Assembly (NCBI RefSeq): GCF_029784155.1
Contig: NC_073692.1
Location: 373,182,813 to 373,246,812, forward strand
Length of the DNA: 64,000 bases
Origin: Uranotaenia lowii
Taxonomy: Eukaryota; Arthropoda; Insecta; Diptera; Culicidae
Direction: 5' to 3'
The translations under genes were made by a program, and so were the position numbers. How positions within the stretch are numbered: the stretch's first letter is position 1; each line of letters opens with the position of its first letter. Shown piece after piece: positions 46,001 through 57,598 of this stretch. A model generated the notes under the pieces. That model ran no database searches. It saw only the letters and a list, made by a program, of their open reading frames with translations, and was not told the origin of the DNA.

Positions 46001-47580
46001 ATGATTGGTCTCAAACTTTATTCTTGTTGAGTTACAATTCCTCATAAAAACCCATTCTGATAAGGTAGGATTTTTGTATGACAAGTTTTGAGTTCCTGTA
46101 CAAAAGTTTATTTGAATTGCAATTGAGAATCAAAGTTAGTTTCAATTCGTAAACGTCGAATAGTGTCGAAGATCAAAATGTTTAAAGCCAAGGGAGATTT
46201 AAGACTAAATTTCTGACTTGCTTGTTAACACTTATTTTCAAATACGTTTAAGAACAAGTAATTTTCCGTATATACGGTGAAAATTTTACTTGGGAAAAAT
46301 CTTCATGGGGGGGGGAGGGGCGGTTAAACCCCTAAACCCCCCCCCCACGTTCGCACGGCCTTGGTTTGACTTTATAATTCAGTAAATTTATTTGAAAATT
46401 GAAATTAAATCAGAAAATGTAAAAATTTAGTTTTTTTTCATTTTACATGGATTTTTTTTTCAATAATCTCGTCCAATTTTTTCAAAAACTTATTAATGGA
46501 ATTAAATTTATATCTCAAAGGAACAGCATTTTGGTGTCAATGATGATTGATTTGGTAAATTTCATCACTCGAATCATTTGTCAAATTTTACCTATCAAAC
46601 TTAATTTTGATGATATGAAGTTTTAAAACAATACAATGAATCAGTTTAAAGCAAAATCAACAAATATTCTGAATTTCTTAACTAAACCTATTTTATGCAA
46701 TTAAGGAAAAATATTTTAAAATATGGTGATGCATGATTTAAAAAAGTTAAATTCTACAGTTCTTACAAATTTAGAAAGATATCATTACGAGTACATCTGA
46801 CATTACTGAATAAAGCTGCAGATAATCTTTTTATCGAATTTTTTTTAACAAACTTTCAAAACGATGAGATTTTTGCTTTAAAAATATCTAAAATTCAATT
46901 TTTTTGAAACTTTTTTTAAAATTAAGAAAAGTAAAGATATAGAAAACCTCATTAACTTTTTTCACGGTACCCAAAAGTACTTGAAATCTTGGGGAAAGTT
47001 GATAATTGATTTCAACCCGTTCTTTTAATAATTTTATGTTTTTATCAAAAGAATTTTGAAGTTTGTTCAGTTATTTTCAAATATTTACTAAAGTTATTTA
47101 AAAATATAAAAGCTTATGGAAAAATTGCATATCTAGATCCAGGGCACCCAAATTAGTCGAAATTAGATTTTGAATTCTTTGCACCTCGGAGGGATGTAAA
47201 TTTGGTGGTTTTGTAAAATTTATCAAAACGTTATGTTGAGCATTTAGAATAACAAGAAAAGCAAAATTAAATCGAGACTGAAACTGGTTTCTTGAAGAAT
47301 ATTTCACATTAACATGATTATTTGTTAATCAAAATTTGTAGTAACAAAGAAATTATACTAGATTTTTTATTTTGTTTTTCTTTTGCCGCTGTATACACCT
47401 GATATATGGCTTGAAACTTGTTGAAGTATAAGTATAAGTATTCGTAATAAATTTTGAAGTAAAAATGATTTTGTCTAAAAATTCCAAACACATTTACAGA
47501 TTGCGCATACATTGTTTTGTTTTTGAGTGTTTTGAATGTCAAGTGTCTTTGAAATTATCATAAAGACAAAACCTTTAAAG
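43060..47580 (+). mobile_element. Old hAT-like copy, split by a younger relative
   Basis: The flanks of the insertion at 43357-46363 belong together. The left flank (about 43100-43356) matches the inner segment at about 44760-44960 of the inserted element, and the right flank (46364-47580) matches its continuation at about 45000-46000 (for example the shared AACAGCATTTTGGTG). This older copy is therefore of the same family and has lost its ends. Boundaries are approximate. Confidence 0.65.
43357..46363 (+). mobile_element. Non-autonomous hAT-like element (3.0 kb), nested
   Basis: The termini are CAGGCCCGTGCGAA at 43357 and the complement of CAAGGCCGTGCGAA ending at 46363 (12/14 match), each followed inward by a G-rich CCATGGGG or CATGGGGGGGG stretch. 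It is bounded by an exact 8-bp direct repeat GTTTGACT (43349-43356 and 46364-46371), consistent with hAT transposition. No transposase is visible. It contains about 700 bp (43900-44600) that recurs inverted at 63165-63635. Confidence 0.85.
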
Positions 47581-47830
47581 ATTTAAAATTTTAAAAGAAT
47601 CACAATTTTAACGAAATTTCTAAATAAAAAGGATTTATGCTGCTCACGGATTTTTCTTTTATAAAATCCAAACATCAAATCTTAATTTTCTATTAGTGGA
47701 TAGTGTCTTTTATCCTCATTTTTAAAGGATTTTAGGAAAAAAAACTGTCTTAATGATTCTTTTTTTGGTGCCCAAATACTTCTTGAGTACCTACCTTCGA
47801 AAAACTTGTCGCATATTTATGAATTGAAGT

Positions 47831-49570
47831 CAGGCCCTTGAGAAGAACCCATCCATGGGGGAGGGGAGATTTCATAATTCAATTTTAGCTGGAAATAATA
47901 AAAATACCAAAAATGCACAAAAAATCCGGTAAGTCATAAAAAAACATGTTAAATTATTTTACTCCATATATTTTTTCAAATATTGAAAGAACAAAGCACT
48001 TCCAAAGTTTTGAAATCGTGCTTTATAGTTGCTACCTATTTGTAATCATTTTTGAAACTTTTCATAGTTTAGCTTAAAAACAATTATCGATTCAAAAAAT
48101 GATAATTTAAAATAATAAAATTAAGTAAAAAGTTTGCAAACTTCCAAGTGCATATTATACGGTTCAAAATTTTTAGCTTAGAATATTTTTTCACCCTCAA
48201 TTGAAATATTTGATCCTTCCTGACCACGAGAAAAGGTCGAAATTGTGATTTTCTTATTAAAATTTAAAAAAATTCTATTTTCAGAATAAAAAAAAATCAG
48301 AATTTAAAAACAAAGACCAACTTATGATAAAATATTTAAAAAAGAAATAGTTTGACTTAATATGCGATCAATTGATCTGAAAATTTCAAGAACTATACTA
48401 TATGATTCGGTTTTTTTTTTGAAAACACAAACCAAACATGAAAATCAAAAGGTAAGTATTCCCGAATATTTTTTTTATATAAACTTATTACTGTATTTAA
48501 AATTTATTTATAGAATTTAATTGTAAACTAAGAAAGCATTCTGGCACCTATGTTTATTTGGCGTCCTAATCTCAGATCTGTACACAAATCTCGCCCACCG
48601 GGTCTAGTTTTAACGATATATAGTTAATAAATTTAAACATGAATCAGTATGAGCTTAATCAATCATTGATAACTGATGAACTTATAAATCTAAATGAATG
48701 TAAAAAAACTGGGTTTTGATTTTTTTTATTGTACTTTAATTAATTAAGGAAAATTATTTCGATCATGATGATGATAAACTATCTTTAATAGTAAAATGCC
48801 TAATTTTTTGAAACTTGAAATTTGAAGTATGTTATTTAAAAATAAGTTTAATTTTATTAAACCTGTTTGTTGAAACCTGCAAAGCGATTTTTTTCCTTTA
48901 AATATCTAAAATTCAATTTTTGGTTGAAACCTTAAAAAAATGGTTGAAATTCCTTTATTTAACAAAGTGATAAAAAGAAAACAAAACAAATTTTTTTTTA
49001 ACTTTTTTTGCAGTAGTCAACTACTTGCGGTTTAAGAAAATGTTGATTATTGCATGAACACTTTTGTTTAATATTTTTTTGTAATGTTTTGAAGCTGTAT
49101 CTGAAAAGTTCCGAATTTTCTTGAATAATTTTAAAATTATTTAACGTCGGTCACATGCCTACCAATTTGTTGACATGTAAAATAAGTATAAGATGAATAA
49201 ATTTTGAAGTTATAATAGTTAGATTCAAATTTTACACTTGTTTGGTTACACTTCTTATGAAAAATCATACTAGAATACAACCCATATTTTGAGTCAAGAT
49301 TTAAGTTTCAATACAGATGCATGGTCTATTGAATTACATACAGACATTCACAAAAATTCTAGTTAGTATCAATTTGGAAACGTCTCAGGATTAAATGTCT
49401 TTGGCTTTGAGTGAGTTAGGACTTAATTTAGGCGTGCAAATTTTCTGACATGTTTATTAACACTTATTTTTAAACACCTTTTGGGATTAAGTAACTTCCC
49501 ATTACTACGGCAAATTCCTTTCTCAAAGTATAAATTTAACTTGGATAAAATCTCCTTGTAGTTGATTTTT
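47831..49570 (+). mobile_element. Third hAT-like copy, right end lost
   Basis: The left end CAGGCCCTTGAGAAG followed by CATCCATGGGGGAGGGG resembles the terminus at 43357. Internal segments match in order: GAAAGAACAAAGCA near 47985, CAATTGAAATATT near 48200, and TTATTAACACTTATTTTTAAACACC near 49460. The expected right terminal repeat is not recognisable near 49570, so this copy is decayed or truncated. Confidence 0.6.
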
Positions 49571-49899
49571 TTACAGCCTGAAAAACATTTAGACATGATT
49601 GAGATATAATTACCAAATCATTTAACAAAAATAAGTTTTTAAGGCGTTTTCTAGCAGAATCTTGTTACAAGAGTCTGGTTTCAAGAAAATGGATTAGTCT
49701 GTTCTTTCTTTTTACATGCTCAGAGAAAAAAAAAGATTAACCTAGGATTAAAGATTTTAAGATTTAAGTTATAAGAAACTATGAAAGGTTTGATTGTCAG
49801 AAAAGATCTTCGGCTTTCAAGATCAACTCATTGCTGACTATGCTACAGGAGAAAGGGTCTTGAAATCAATTTAAAAGTAGTTCAACTAAGAAATGAAAA

Positions 49900-52870
49900 A
49901 AGACGTTTTAATAAATGAGTTTTTTTAATCCAAAATACTTTCATGATGCTTCTTTAAGGCAAATTAATTAGGGTTTTGAGTTCAGTTTAAAAATTGTAAG
50001 ATAATTTTGTATAATGAAGCCTTCGGTAACAAAAAAAAATCTTCTATGATAAAATTTTCAAACTTGTTCAAGAGTCTTCAGTTTTTCAAGAATGCCTTCA
50101 ATTTAAAAAAAAAATTCTATGTTCAAATCAAAAAAGCTCAACCAACCAAACTATCGAGGAAATTGAAAAGATTTCAATTATCGACAGAAATAAACCATAT
50201 TTTCAAAAGTAAAAAAAAATGCAATTAAAATTTGGCAGCAAAAATCTGTATCTTATAGTTTTGAACAAAATTTAAGATTATAATTGAAATAAGGCTTTTG
50301 AATAAGTTGCAATATTAACTCTCTAGAACCAATTTTTTGTTCGCTAAAAAATTTACAAAGGTAGTATTTTGTGATTATAAACAACTTCTGTTCTACTAAA
50401 AAAAAACAATATTGGTGAAAAATATTTGATTCATCAATCCAAATATTTATGGAAACTTTTATAATTCATCGATTTAAACCGAATTCAAGCAACTTTTATC
50501 AAAAATCCAATCCAGAATCTTTGTAACATTTAGAGGTACATATTTGTATTTATTTTTTCTAAGAATCATGGAGTTTGGAATATGGAATTTTGTTTTCTGA
50601 GATTTCGAAAATGGTACTTTTTGAATAAATTGGCCATTAGACTGAGTCGATTTGGGGTCATTTTTGAATTTCTCAAACCCTTGCGTCCAGATGGCTCCGT
50701 TTTAGTTAAAAACTCATCCATGAATTTTTGCAGGATTGTTAAGAACTGTTTACATGAGTAAATTTGAACTTAAAGGTTTGTATGGGAAAATTGAATATGT
50801 TGTACTGAAAAATCTACATCATGTTTGGTTCTTTTGTGAAACCGAGCTTGTTCATGGATTTTATGCTAATTTATGAATTCTCTAAAGTTGAAGACCGTAA
50901 CTTCATATCATATTAGGCAAAAAAGTTATCGGCTGTTGAACAGGGGTATGTCTTTTGGCATTGAAATACAATAAATTCAACTGAAATCACTGCTGAGTGC
51001 TTCGCGACGTACTGCATGACTTATTTTCATGCAATACTTCGCGAGGCACCAGCAGTGATGCCAACTGAATTTATTGTTTGTCAATACCAAAAGACTTATC
51101 CCTGTTAAACAGCTAATAACTGTTTTGCCTAATAAGATATGAATGTTAAGGACTTCAACAAAGTTTTTCAGCAAAAAATTTTCATAAGAGAATTTATAAA
51201 TTGGGATAAATTCCACAGAAGAAACAAAAACGATGCTGCTTTTTGATTACATAATTATCAACTTTCCCATTCAAACCTAAAACCTCAAATTTACTTTTGT
51301 AGAAGGTACTTAATATTCTGCGAAAATTCTGCATAAAATCATGGCTGAGTTTTGAACCATAACAAAGCTTTTAAGACCCCCGATTTTGAAGAAATTCAAA
51401 AATGGTCCCAAATTGACTCAGTCTATTGACTAAATATTCTCTCGTTTTAATTGATTTATAGCCTGCTCTAAGCTATAATGAATGCCATGCGCTTATCAAA
51501 TAGCCGTCATCATTATGGAATCCTAGTACAACATCTTTTTAATCACTTAACGAAAAAAAATAATTAAGAATAACTATTCGAATTGAATTTCTTAATTTGT
51601 TTAAACAACTTATTTACTAGCTAAATCTGAATTTGGAACATAATTTCTATTTCTAAATTTGAAACCGAAATTTAAAATTAAAATTTGGAATCTGTTTCGG
51701 ATTCCATCAATTCAATACGATTAAGGAAATTTTCAAAAATAATTTTTTTTCTGAATCTTAGTTCCAAATCGGAATATCACATATGAGCCAAAGAGTGAGT
51801 ATTATTTAAGAAATCTATTATTGAGATTTCGATGTTTTCGGTTTCAATCTGAATTCATTTTTAATGTGACTTGTGAATCTCAATAAATATATGGGTTTCA
51901 TTTAATGAAACTGATTCTGAGTTTCAATTCTTAATCGCCATTTTAAAGCTTCGTTATATTTGGATTCTTTAAAAACATTGCATTTGAATACGAAAGAAGA
52001 ACTCGGGGTGGTTTTTAGTTTTTCTTTTTTTTTTTCATTTACTGAAAATTTCGAAAATCCTTAATCAAACATTAAATGAAATGCAAAACCAAATTTGAAC
52101 CATGTTTTCAAAACAGATTTTTATTTCTGATTATTCATGATGTTCCAAAATGAAAATCAAGAATCCTAAACTGAATTGAGATTCAAAATTCCAAAACAGT
52201 AATACAATGTATTGTATTACACATTGTTTGACTACATTTCTTTGAAAGATTTTTTTCAATTTAGAGGAAAAGAGGCAAAATGAGTCACATGCCGTCGTAG
52301 AAACAAAAATTTGAGTACATCAATCGATTCAGCTAACATTTTGACATAAATAAGAATGATTAATATAACTTTTTTGTTGCAAGATAGATTGCTTCAATCG
52401 GAATTATACCTTTACACCCCAAAGAATAGGGGAAATCGGGCAAAACGAGGCATCGTGAGAGTCTTTTAATCAAAAAACGGTGTAGACCTTGCGATTGCTC
52501 GTGTTTTTTTGCATTAGAAATGATAGTTTTCTAGAATTAAGTACACATTAGGCGATCGTCACAGGAATAGGTATCTTTATTTTATCAAAAATCCCCACTG
52601 TGCAATGAGTTGAATCTCATTTGAAATTAAGTACTCTGAACTGAATTTCGATCAGCAAGTGAGGATAGCAGTTGAAGGCTCGTTAAATAAACATTCAACA
52701 AAATCAACAGGTGAGAAAATTTAAGAATCTGGGGTGAAATTCTGAACCTGGGATTACTTTTCGAGGTTTTGGCTTCAGTTCTGAATCAATACTGTTACTC
52801 TTGAATAACCTTATTCAATCATAAAAATTTGATAAATATTTTAAATTTTTAAGTTTTATAATCTTAAGAT
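49900..52870 (+). mobile_element. Decayed relative of the 29831-32001 element
   Basis: Segments match the interior of the 29831 element in the same order: GCCTTCAATTTA..TTCTATG near 50094, GATTCTGAGTTTCAATT near 51917, GAAATGCAAAACC near 52080, and GTGAGAAAATTT near 52712 with the following 150 bp. Terminal repeats were not found. It is interrupted by the palindromic MITE at 50640-51423. Confidence 0.5.
50640..51423. mobile_element. 784-bp palindromic MITE with TA target
   Basis: The whole element is an inverted repeat centred near 51031. The left end GACTGAGTCGATTTGGGG is the complement of the right end CCCAAATTGACTCAGTC, and matching segments continue to the centre (for example TTGGCATTGAAATACAATAAATTCA and its inverted partner around 51070-51095). 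It is flanked by TA on both sides (50638-50639, 51424-51425), as for Tc1/mariner-class MITEs. Arms are about 390 bp and somewhat diverged. Confidence 0.8.
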
Positions 52871-53985
52871 GTCCTCGAAAAGAACATCACTTTGCACCGA
52901 TAAGGCCGATAAATTAAATAACAAACGGTGGTTAATCTGTTTATAAAGATTCTGCAATTTTTCCTTAAAATTTGATTTTTTAAGATACTGCTTAACTTGA
53001 ATTGTTTAAACTTTTTAGTTCGAAATGAAATTTGCTTTATAAGTTTCTTTAATCATACTTTTCCTATATTTATAATTAGAATGAATTGTATCTGAATGCT
53101 TTTTTATGATCTATGGAATTTGCTTTATTAGTTTCTTTCATCATATTTTTCCTATATTTATAATTAGAATGAATTGTATCTGATTGCTTTTTTATGAACT
53201 TTCACAATATTTTATGAGAAGGAACCAAAATGGACAAAATTTGCTCGATTCGAGTTGGAAGCAAATTATTTAATTGCACACTCTTGGTGGACCGAAAAAC
53301 TCAAACCTGCATCGTTTGTTCTGCCTTTCATAGGAAAAAAACATGACAAACCCCTGGTTTGAATTGAGTATAAAATTTTGCCCATTATGGTTGGATGTTT
53401 TTTTTTATGAGTGGAGGGAAGCGATAGTGGAAAACTCCTTCTGTCCGAATCAGTCTCGGTGAAAATTGTCGAACAAAAGGAGGAGGAGGAGGCAAAGTTT
53501 TTTCCGAATGTCCTGTTCATTTTTTTTCTTTCGGTAGCAGGTTATTTTATGAAATAGGTACTCTTGTAAGTTTAATTAAAAGAAGAATAAAACGTAGCCG
53601 AAGGCATGTTTGAAATTTAAACTTGGAAAATGAGAGGAAAAAATTGTTTCGAGTGATTTTTGGTGGGTGTGAAGTAGAACAATGAAGGTTTTCTTTTATT
53701 CGAAAGGACATTTAACTTTTTCTGAGAATGAACAATGGTGTTATTAAACAGAAAGAACGACTATGACAAAGTTGGTAGTTGTTCTTCTGAAGGGTAATTA
53801 TAATTAGAGATAGGACAAAAAAGAGTGTGAGGAAAAAGAACGAACGATAACAAGGTAATGACTTTGCTGACGAAGACGAGGAAAAAAAGTAAATCGAAGT
53901 GGTACGTAAAAAGAAAAGAAAAGAAATATACCGGGAAACTCCGAAAACACCGAAAGTTTTCCCTCGGGGTTGAGGGTGTAATTAC
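52871..53985. other. Likely intron or flank 3' of the GPCR exon, with an 88-bp tandem duplication
   Basis: TTTGCTTTAT at 53031 and 53119 marks two adjacent copies of an 88-bp segment (about 53027-53200) differing at a few bases. A purine-rich AGGAGGAGGAGG run lies near 53480. No coding homology is seen. On the minus strand, this sequence begins with the GTAATT donor of the exon. Confidence 0.5.
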
Positions 53986-54283
53986 CTGCTGCCTTCGACG
54001 GATTCTTTTCCGGGCGGCCAAGAATATTCGCCAATACAGGAAAAGTATTACGAGCAGTGGAACGTAGAAGCTGGAAGCCGTGGCGAAGATCTGATAGCTC
54101 ACGTCCTGCGAGACGATGCACTGCAGATCCTGGTAGACGCGATTTTCCCACTCCGGATCCTTCCAGCCAAAGAGGGGAGCCACCGAAACGAGCACCGACA
54201 GGGTCCAGATGACGATGATCATGTAACCGATTCGGCGGGCCGTCCGCTGGTGGGCGTAATCGATGTCCGTCACCGCCCAGTAT
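53986..54283 (-). CDS. Internal exon of a biogenic-amine GPCR (Oct-alpha2R / 5-HT1-like)
   Basis: A class A receptor exon of 298 bp. On the minus strand it follows a polypyrimidine tract and CAG acceptor at 54283 and ends at CAG before GTAATT at 53986; it enters in phase 2 (completing the Arg of DRY) and leaves in phase 0. The peptide starts (R)YWAVTDIDY, then has basic QRTARRIG, TM4 (YMIIVIWTLSVLVSVAPLFG), ECL2 with WKDPEWENRV and the conserved disulphide Cys (LQCIVSQDV), TM5 (IFATASSFYVPLLVILFLYW, with the agonist-binding serines) and the basic start of ICL3 (ARKRIRRRQQ). It would couple an amine ligand to a G protein at the plasma membrane. The Trp-Lys-Asp-Pro ECL2 fits insect alpha2-like octopamine or 5-HT1 receptors; I cannot decide between them without alignment. 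The exon is intact, with no stop or frameshift. Confidence 0.88.
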
Positions 54284-57088
54284 CTGGAGAAGGAAGAAAA
54301 TAGAAATAATTTTTTTTTTAAATTATATACTCTCGGAACATCGAGATAATCAGCGTAAGCTTTTGATTTTTTGTTGCTTCGTTCGCTTGTTCGCTTAGTA
54401 CTGAACGTACCGGATGCTGTTAAATGACGATTTTTAAATTTTTTATGATGATTAAATTTTATAAAAAAAAAGTTTTCACAAATTTTGCTACAGGACATTA
54501 AAATGCTAGTATTTTTCAATATCATAATTTTTTTTAAGTTTTGTGGTTTTCAATCAATCAATCACCGAAGCTGTTCCAGTCACAGTTGAAAAAAAAAAAC
54601 TAAAAACTGAAATGGACAGTTAATATACCCACCCCCTACCCATTGTTGCACAGAATGACTTAAATTGTCAATATTTCAGCTGTTTTTAAACTTTTTCCGA
54701 AAAATAATACTAAATCATGTTGATTGGAATGTTCACTGATGAATTAGCCTTTTTACGATATTTTTTGGTGTAAAATATGCATCTACCCACAGTTTTAATT
54801 TTATTATTTTTTTCGCGCGATTTTCTGTCCACCTGCGGCCCCTCCTGGTCAATGACATAATGGTTGCACCCCGTGATTGGTTCGAAGATAATCAACATTG
54901 CACAATGTACCAAATTAAAGGTGCTGGGAACAAGCATCACAATCTCGCTATGCAATTTTGAGAATCTCCTTCTTTTATTTGAACCAATAACGACGCCGGC
55001 CAAATCCATGTAGTCGATAGGAGGAAAAGAAGTGCAGCACATGTGAAGATATGTTTAGCGGAGGCCGGCTGTACGCCATCCCTCCACAGATCTCCACGCT
55101 GAATGTTTGGGAAAAGGTATAGTGGCATGAGAAATTTTTTGGTAGATAAAGTAACTTCTTTGAACCTATGATCCTATCTATAGTCTCCTATACTTCCTAT
55201 TGAAAATCCTATTTGCTCCTAATGAGGCCTTCTAATGAATTCGCATGAACATGACTAATGAACGATTGAACTTTATGAGGTTTGAATAATCACATTTGAA
55301 CCCTAAGGATTCTAAACTGTTTTTCTGTAACAGAGTGTAGGGTGAATGTACCATATCTTGGCCCCTAAGGCATGGTTGACTAGATTTCCCATGATTGTAG
55401 TCTTCCTGTAATGTGTACATTCAAAAGTCCTTCGACAAATATGATTGCTTACTAGCCTGAAATGCAGTAAAAATATGTCCTTGCTTGAAAGCGGTTGATA
55501 ATTTGCGATAAACCTGATTAAACTACTGACTGAAATGCTCCTTATTATAGCCCCCGCGCCGAATTTTGGCCCTTTATGAGTTCCTTAAATTGGCCGTCTC
55601 TAGGAAAAACTTGCCTAACTAATACAAAAACAGCCCCCACGAATTCATTGAAAATATCCTGAAAGGAAGCACATCAATGTTCTGTATTGTTTTCAAAAAG
55701 TCGGAAGCACGAAATGTCAATCATTATTTACAATTGATATTTGCATGTAGAATTATAATCTCACGTATAAAAGCTTTACTTGTTTATTTCAGTTTTTGTG
55801 TGTTTATAATTTCTATTAAAAATTCCAAACTATTGCATTGGTTAACATAAATATGTTCATTAATCAAGCAAACAAATCGTTTGCTGAATCTTTAACATGC
55901 AATCATGGTAGATCTGTTTCCATTGAAGTTAACAGGTTAACATAAGATATTAAATGTTCATTTTTTTTTAAATTCCACTCCCATAAAAGGAGGACCGACA
56001 TTTTAAAAACCATTATGATCGAGGCAAGAAGCAAGCTAAAGCTAAAACTTAAGTCAGCGAAAGATTCTTTGATTCATACATTTTAAAAGTGTCGCCCTTA
56101 GGAATTTTCTAGCAATCGTTTGCGTACACCGGGATAGCAAAACAAGATAAACTTTCGCTCACTCCAGCCAGCCTGATAGAAAGAGATTGCATCTCACTCG
56201 TTCGTTTGGAAACTATAGCCAGTGGAAGCGAACAGCAAATTCAAAAGTTGGGGTGAAATTCAAGCTGCATCCCACTCGCACTCATGCAAAATCATCACCC
56301 AAACTCGGCAGCGCTTCTTTTGCATATTCCTTTGCTACAGAGAACAAACGTCATCACCTTCTGCTGATGCACAGTGATCTATAATAAAAAACAAACTTGG
56401 TCAAAATATTATTTTTGATTTCACATGAAATTGCAAACAATAAAAATTCCAGTTCGTTACAACATAGTTTTTCAACATTGCAGTGCATTTTTTTTAAATA
56501 AACATAGAGTGTCATAATTTGAGCTTTATAACAATTCCTTTCAAAGCGACACATATGCAGCCAATGTTCATCTTCAATACAAATAAAATTAAATCCAAAT
56601 ACGTTAAACCTTATTTCCAAATGTGGAATCTTTTGGGTATGGATATAGTAACTTCAACATTGAGATCCAAGATATCAATTCGGATTCGGATCCGGCAAAT
56701 TAATTTATTGAGAGGTAAATTTTATTGAGAAGAAAAGTTCTCGAAATTTACCATAAAAGAGCAGCTCAAATGGTAGCATTATAATTCCAACTTAGATGCC
56801 AAATACGCTTGAGTCGGCTTAAGTGATAAATAAATAGATTATAGTCCAAAATACATTCATGATATTTTTAATTTATTTCAATCATTCATTTTACTTTCGA
56901 CCGGCTTTTCAATTTCCAGACCACTGTGCACCGTCGGCCGACGAACGGCCGCCGGCTGCCGACTGCCTGCTGATGTCGTTTTCACACATACATGCATACT
57001 TCTATCTGTGGAATTGCATGCCAAGATTAGGCGAAAAATATGTTTATATTTTCTTGAATTCTAGATAGAAAATGTACGTTGTTTAGAA
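54284..57088. other. Probable intron or intergenic DNA upstream of the GPCR exon
   Basis: No TM1-TM3 exon of the receptor was found here. A less AT-rich island at 54800-55128 is open on the minus strand (it includes HSEIVMLVPSTFNLVHCAML) but I do not recognise it. Another balanced patch at 56100-56345 and a GC-rich palindromic spot, CGTCGGCCGACGAACGGCCG, at about 56930 are also unexplained. Confidence 0.4.
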
Positions 57089-57590
57089 TAAGCTTGCCAG
57101 ATTGCCCGGTTTTATCCGGGTTTGCCCGGATATTTGATGCAAAATTTCGAGTAAGTCCGGTCCGGCCCGGTTGCCCGGATATCGTGAAAAAAGTCCGGAT
57201 ATTGCCCGGTTTTTTTCACAATTTTCACAAAAAAAAACCAAAAAAAATCCAAGTTTTTGAGTAAGTTTCATCAAAATCGATTATCGTTATAAAAATGTTC
57301 AACGGTTGTTTCAAATAATTTCGCTGATTTACTTTTATAAACCTTTAAATATTTAAGTGTTCCAAAAAGTTGTTGGAAGTCTGCAATTACATTAATAAAA
57401 TATTAATTTCGATTTTTTTGCATTTTTGCTTTGCTTTTATATATAATAACACCTAAATTTTGCCCGGTTTTTGCCCGGTTTTTGGATTTGAAAAATTAAA
57501 ATCCATGCCCGGATTTTGCCAGGTTTTTTTTGAAAAAATGCCCGGAATTGCTAGGCCCGGATGGTAGTGAAAAAAATTCTGGCAACCTTA
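57089..57590 (+). mobile_element. hAT-type MITE with TAAGSTTGCCAGA ends
   Basis: The ends are TAAGCTTGCCAGA and the complement of TAAGGTTGCCAGA (12/13 match), flanked by an exact 8-bp duplication GTTTAGAA (57081-57088, 57591-57598). The body is studded with TGCCCGGAT/TTGCCCGGTTTT motifs on both sides of an AT-rich centre. It is non-coding. Diverged copies lie at 31362-31770 and 4705-5085. Confidence 0.85.
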
Positions 57591-57598
57591 GTTTAGAA

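Noticed and set aside
53761..53985. Extension of the GPCR frame beyond ARKRIRRRQQ
   Set aside because: A GTAATT splice donor follows CAG at 53986 and the further residues are not receptor-like.
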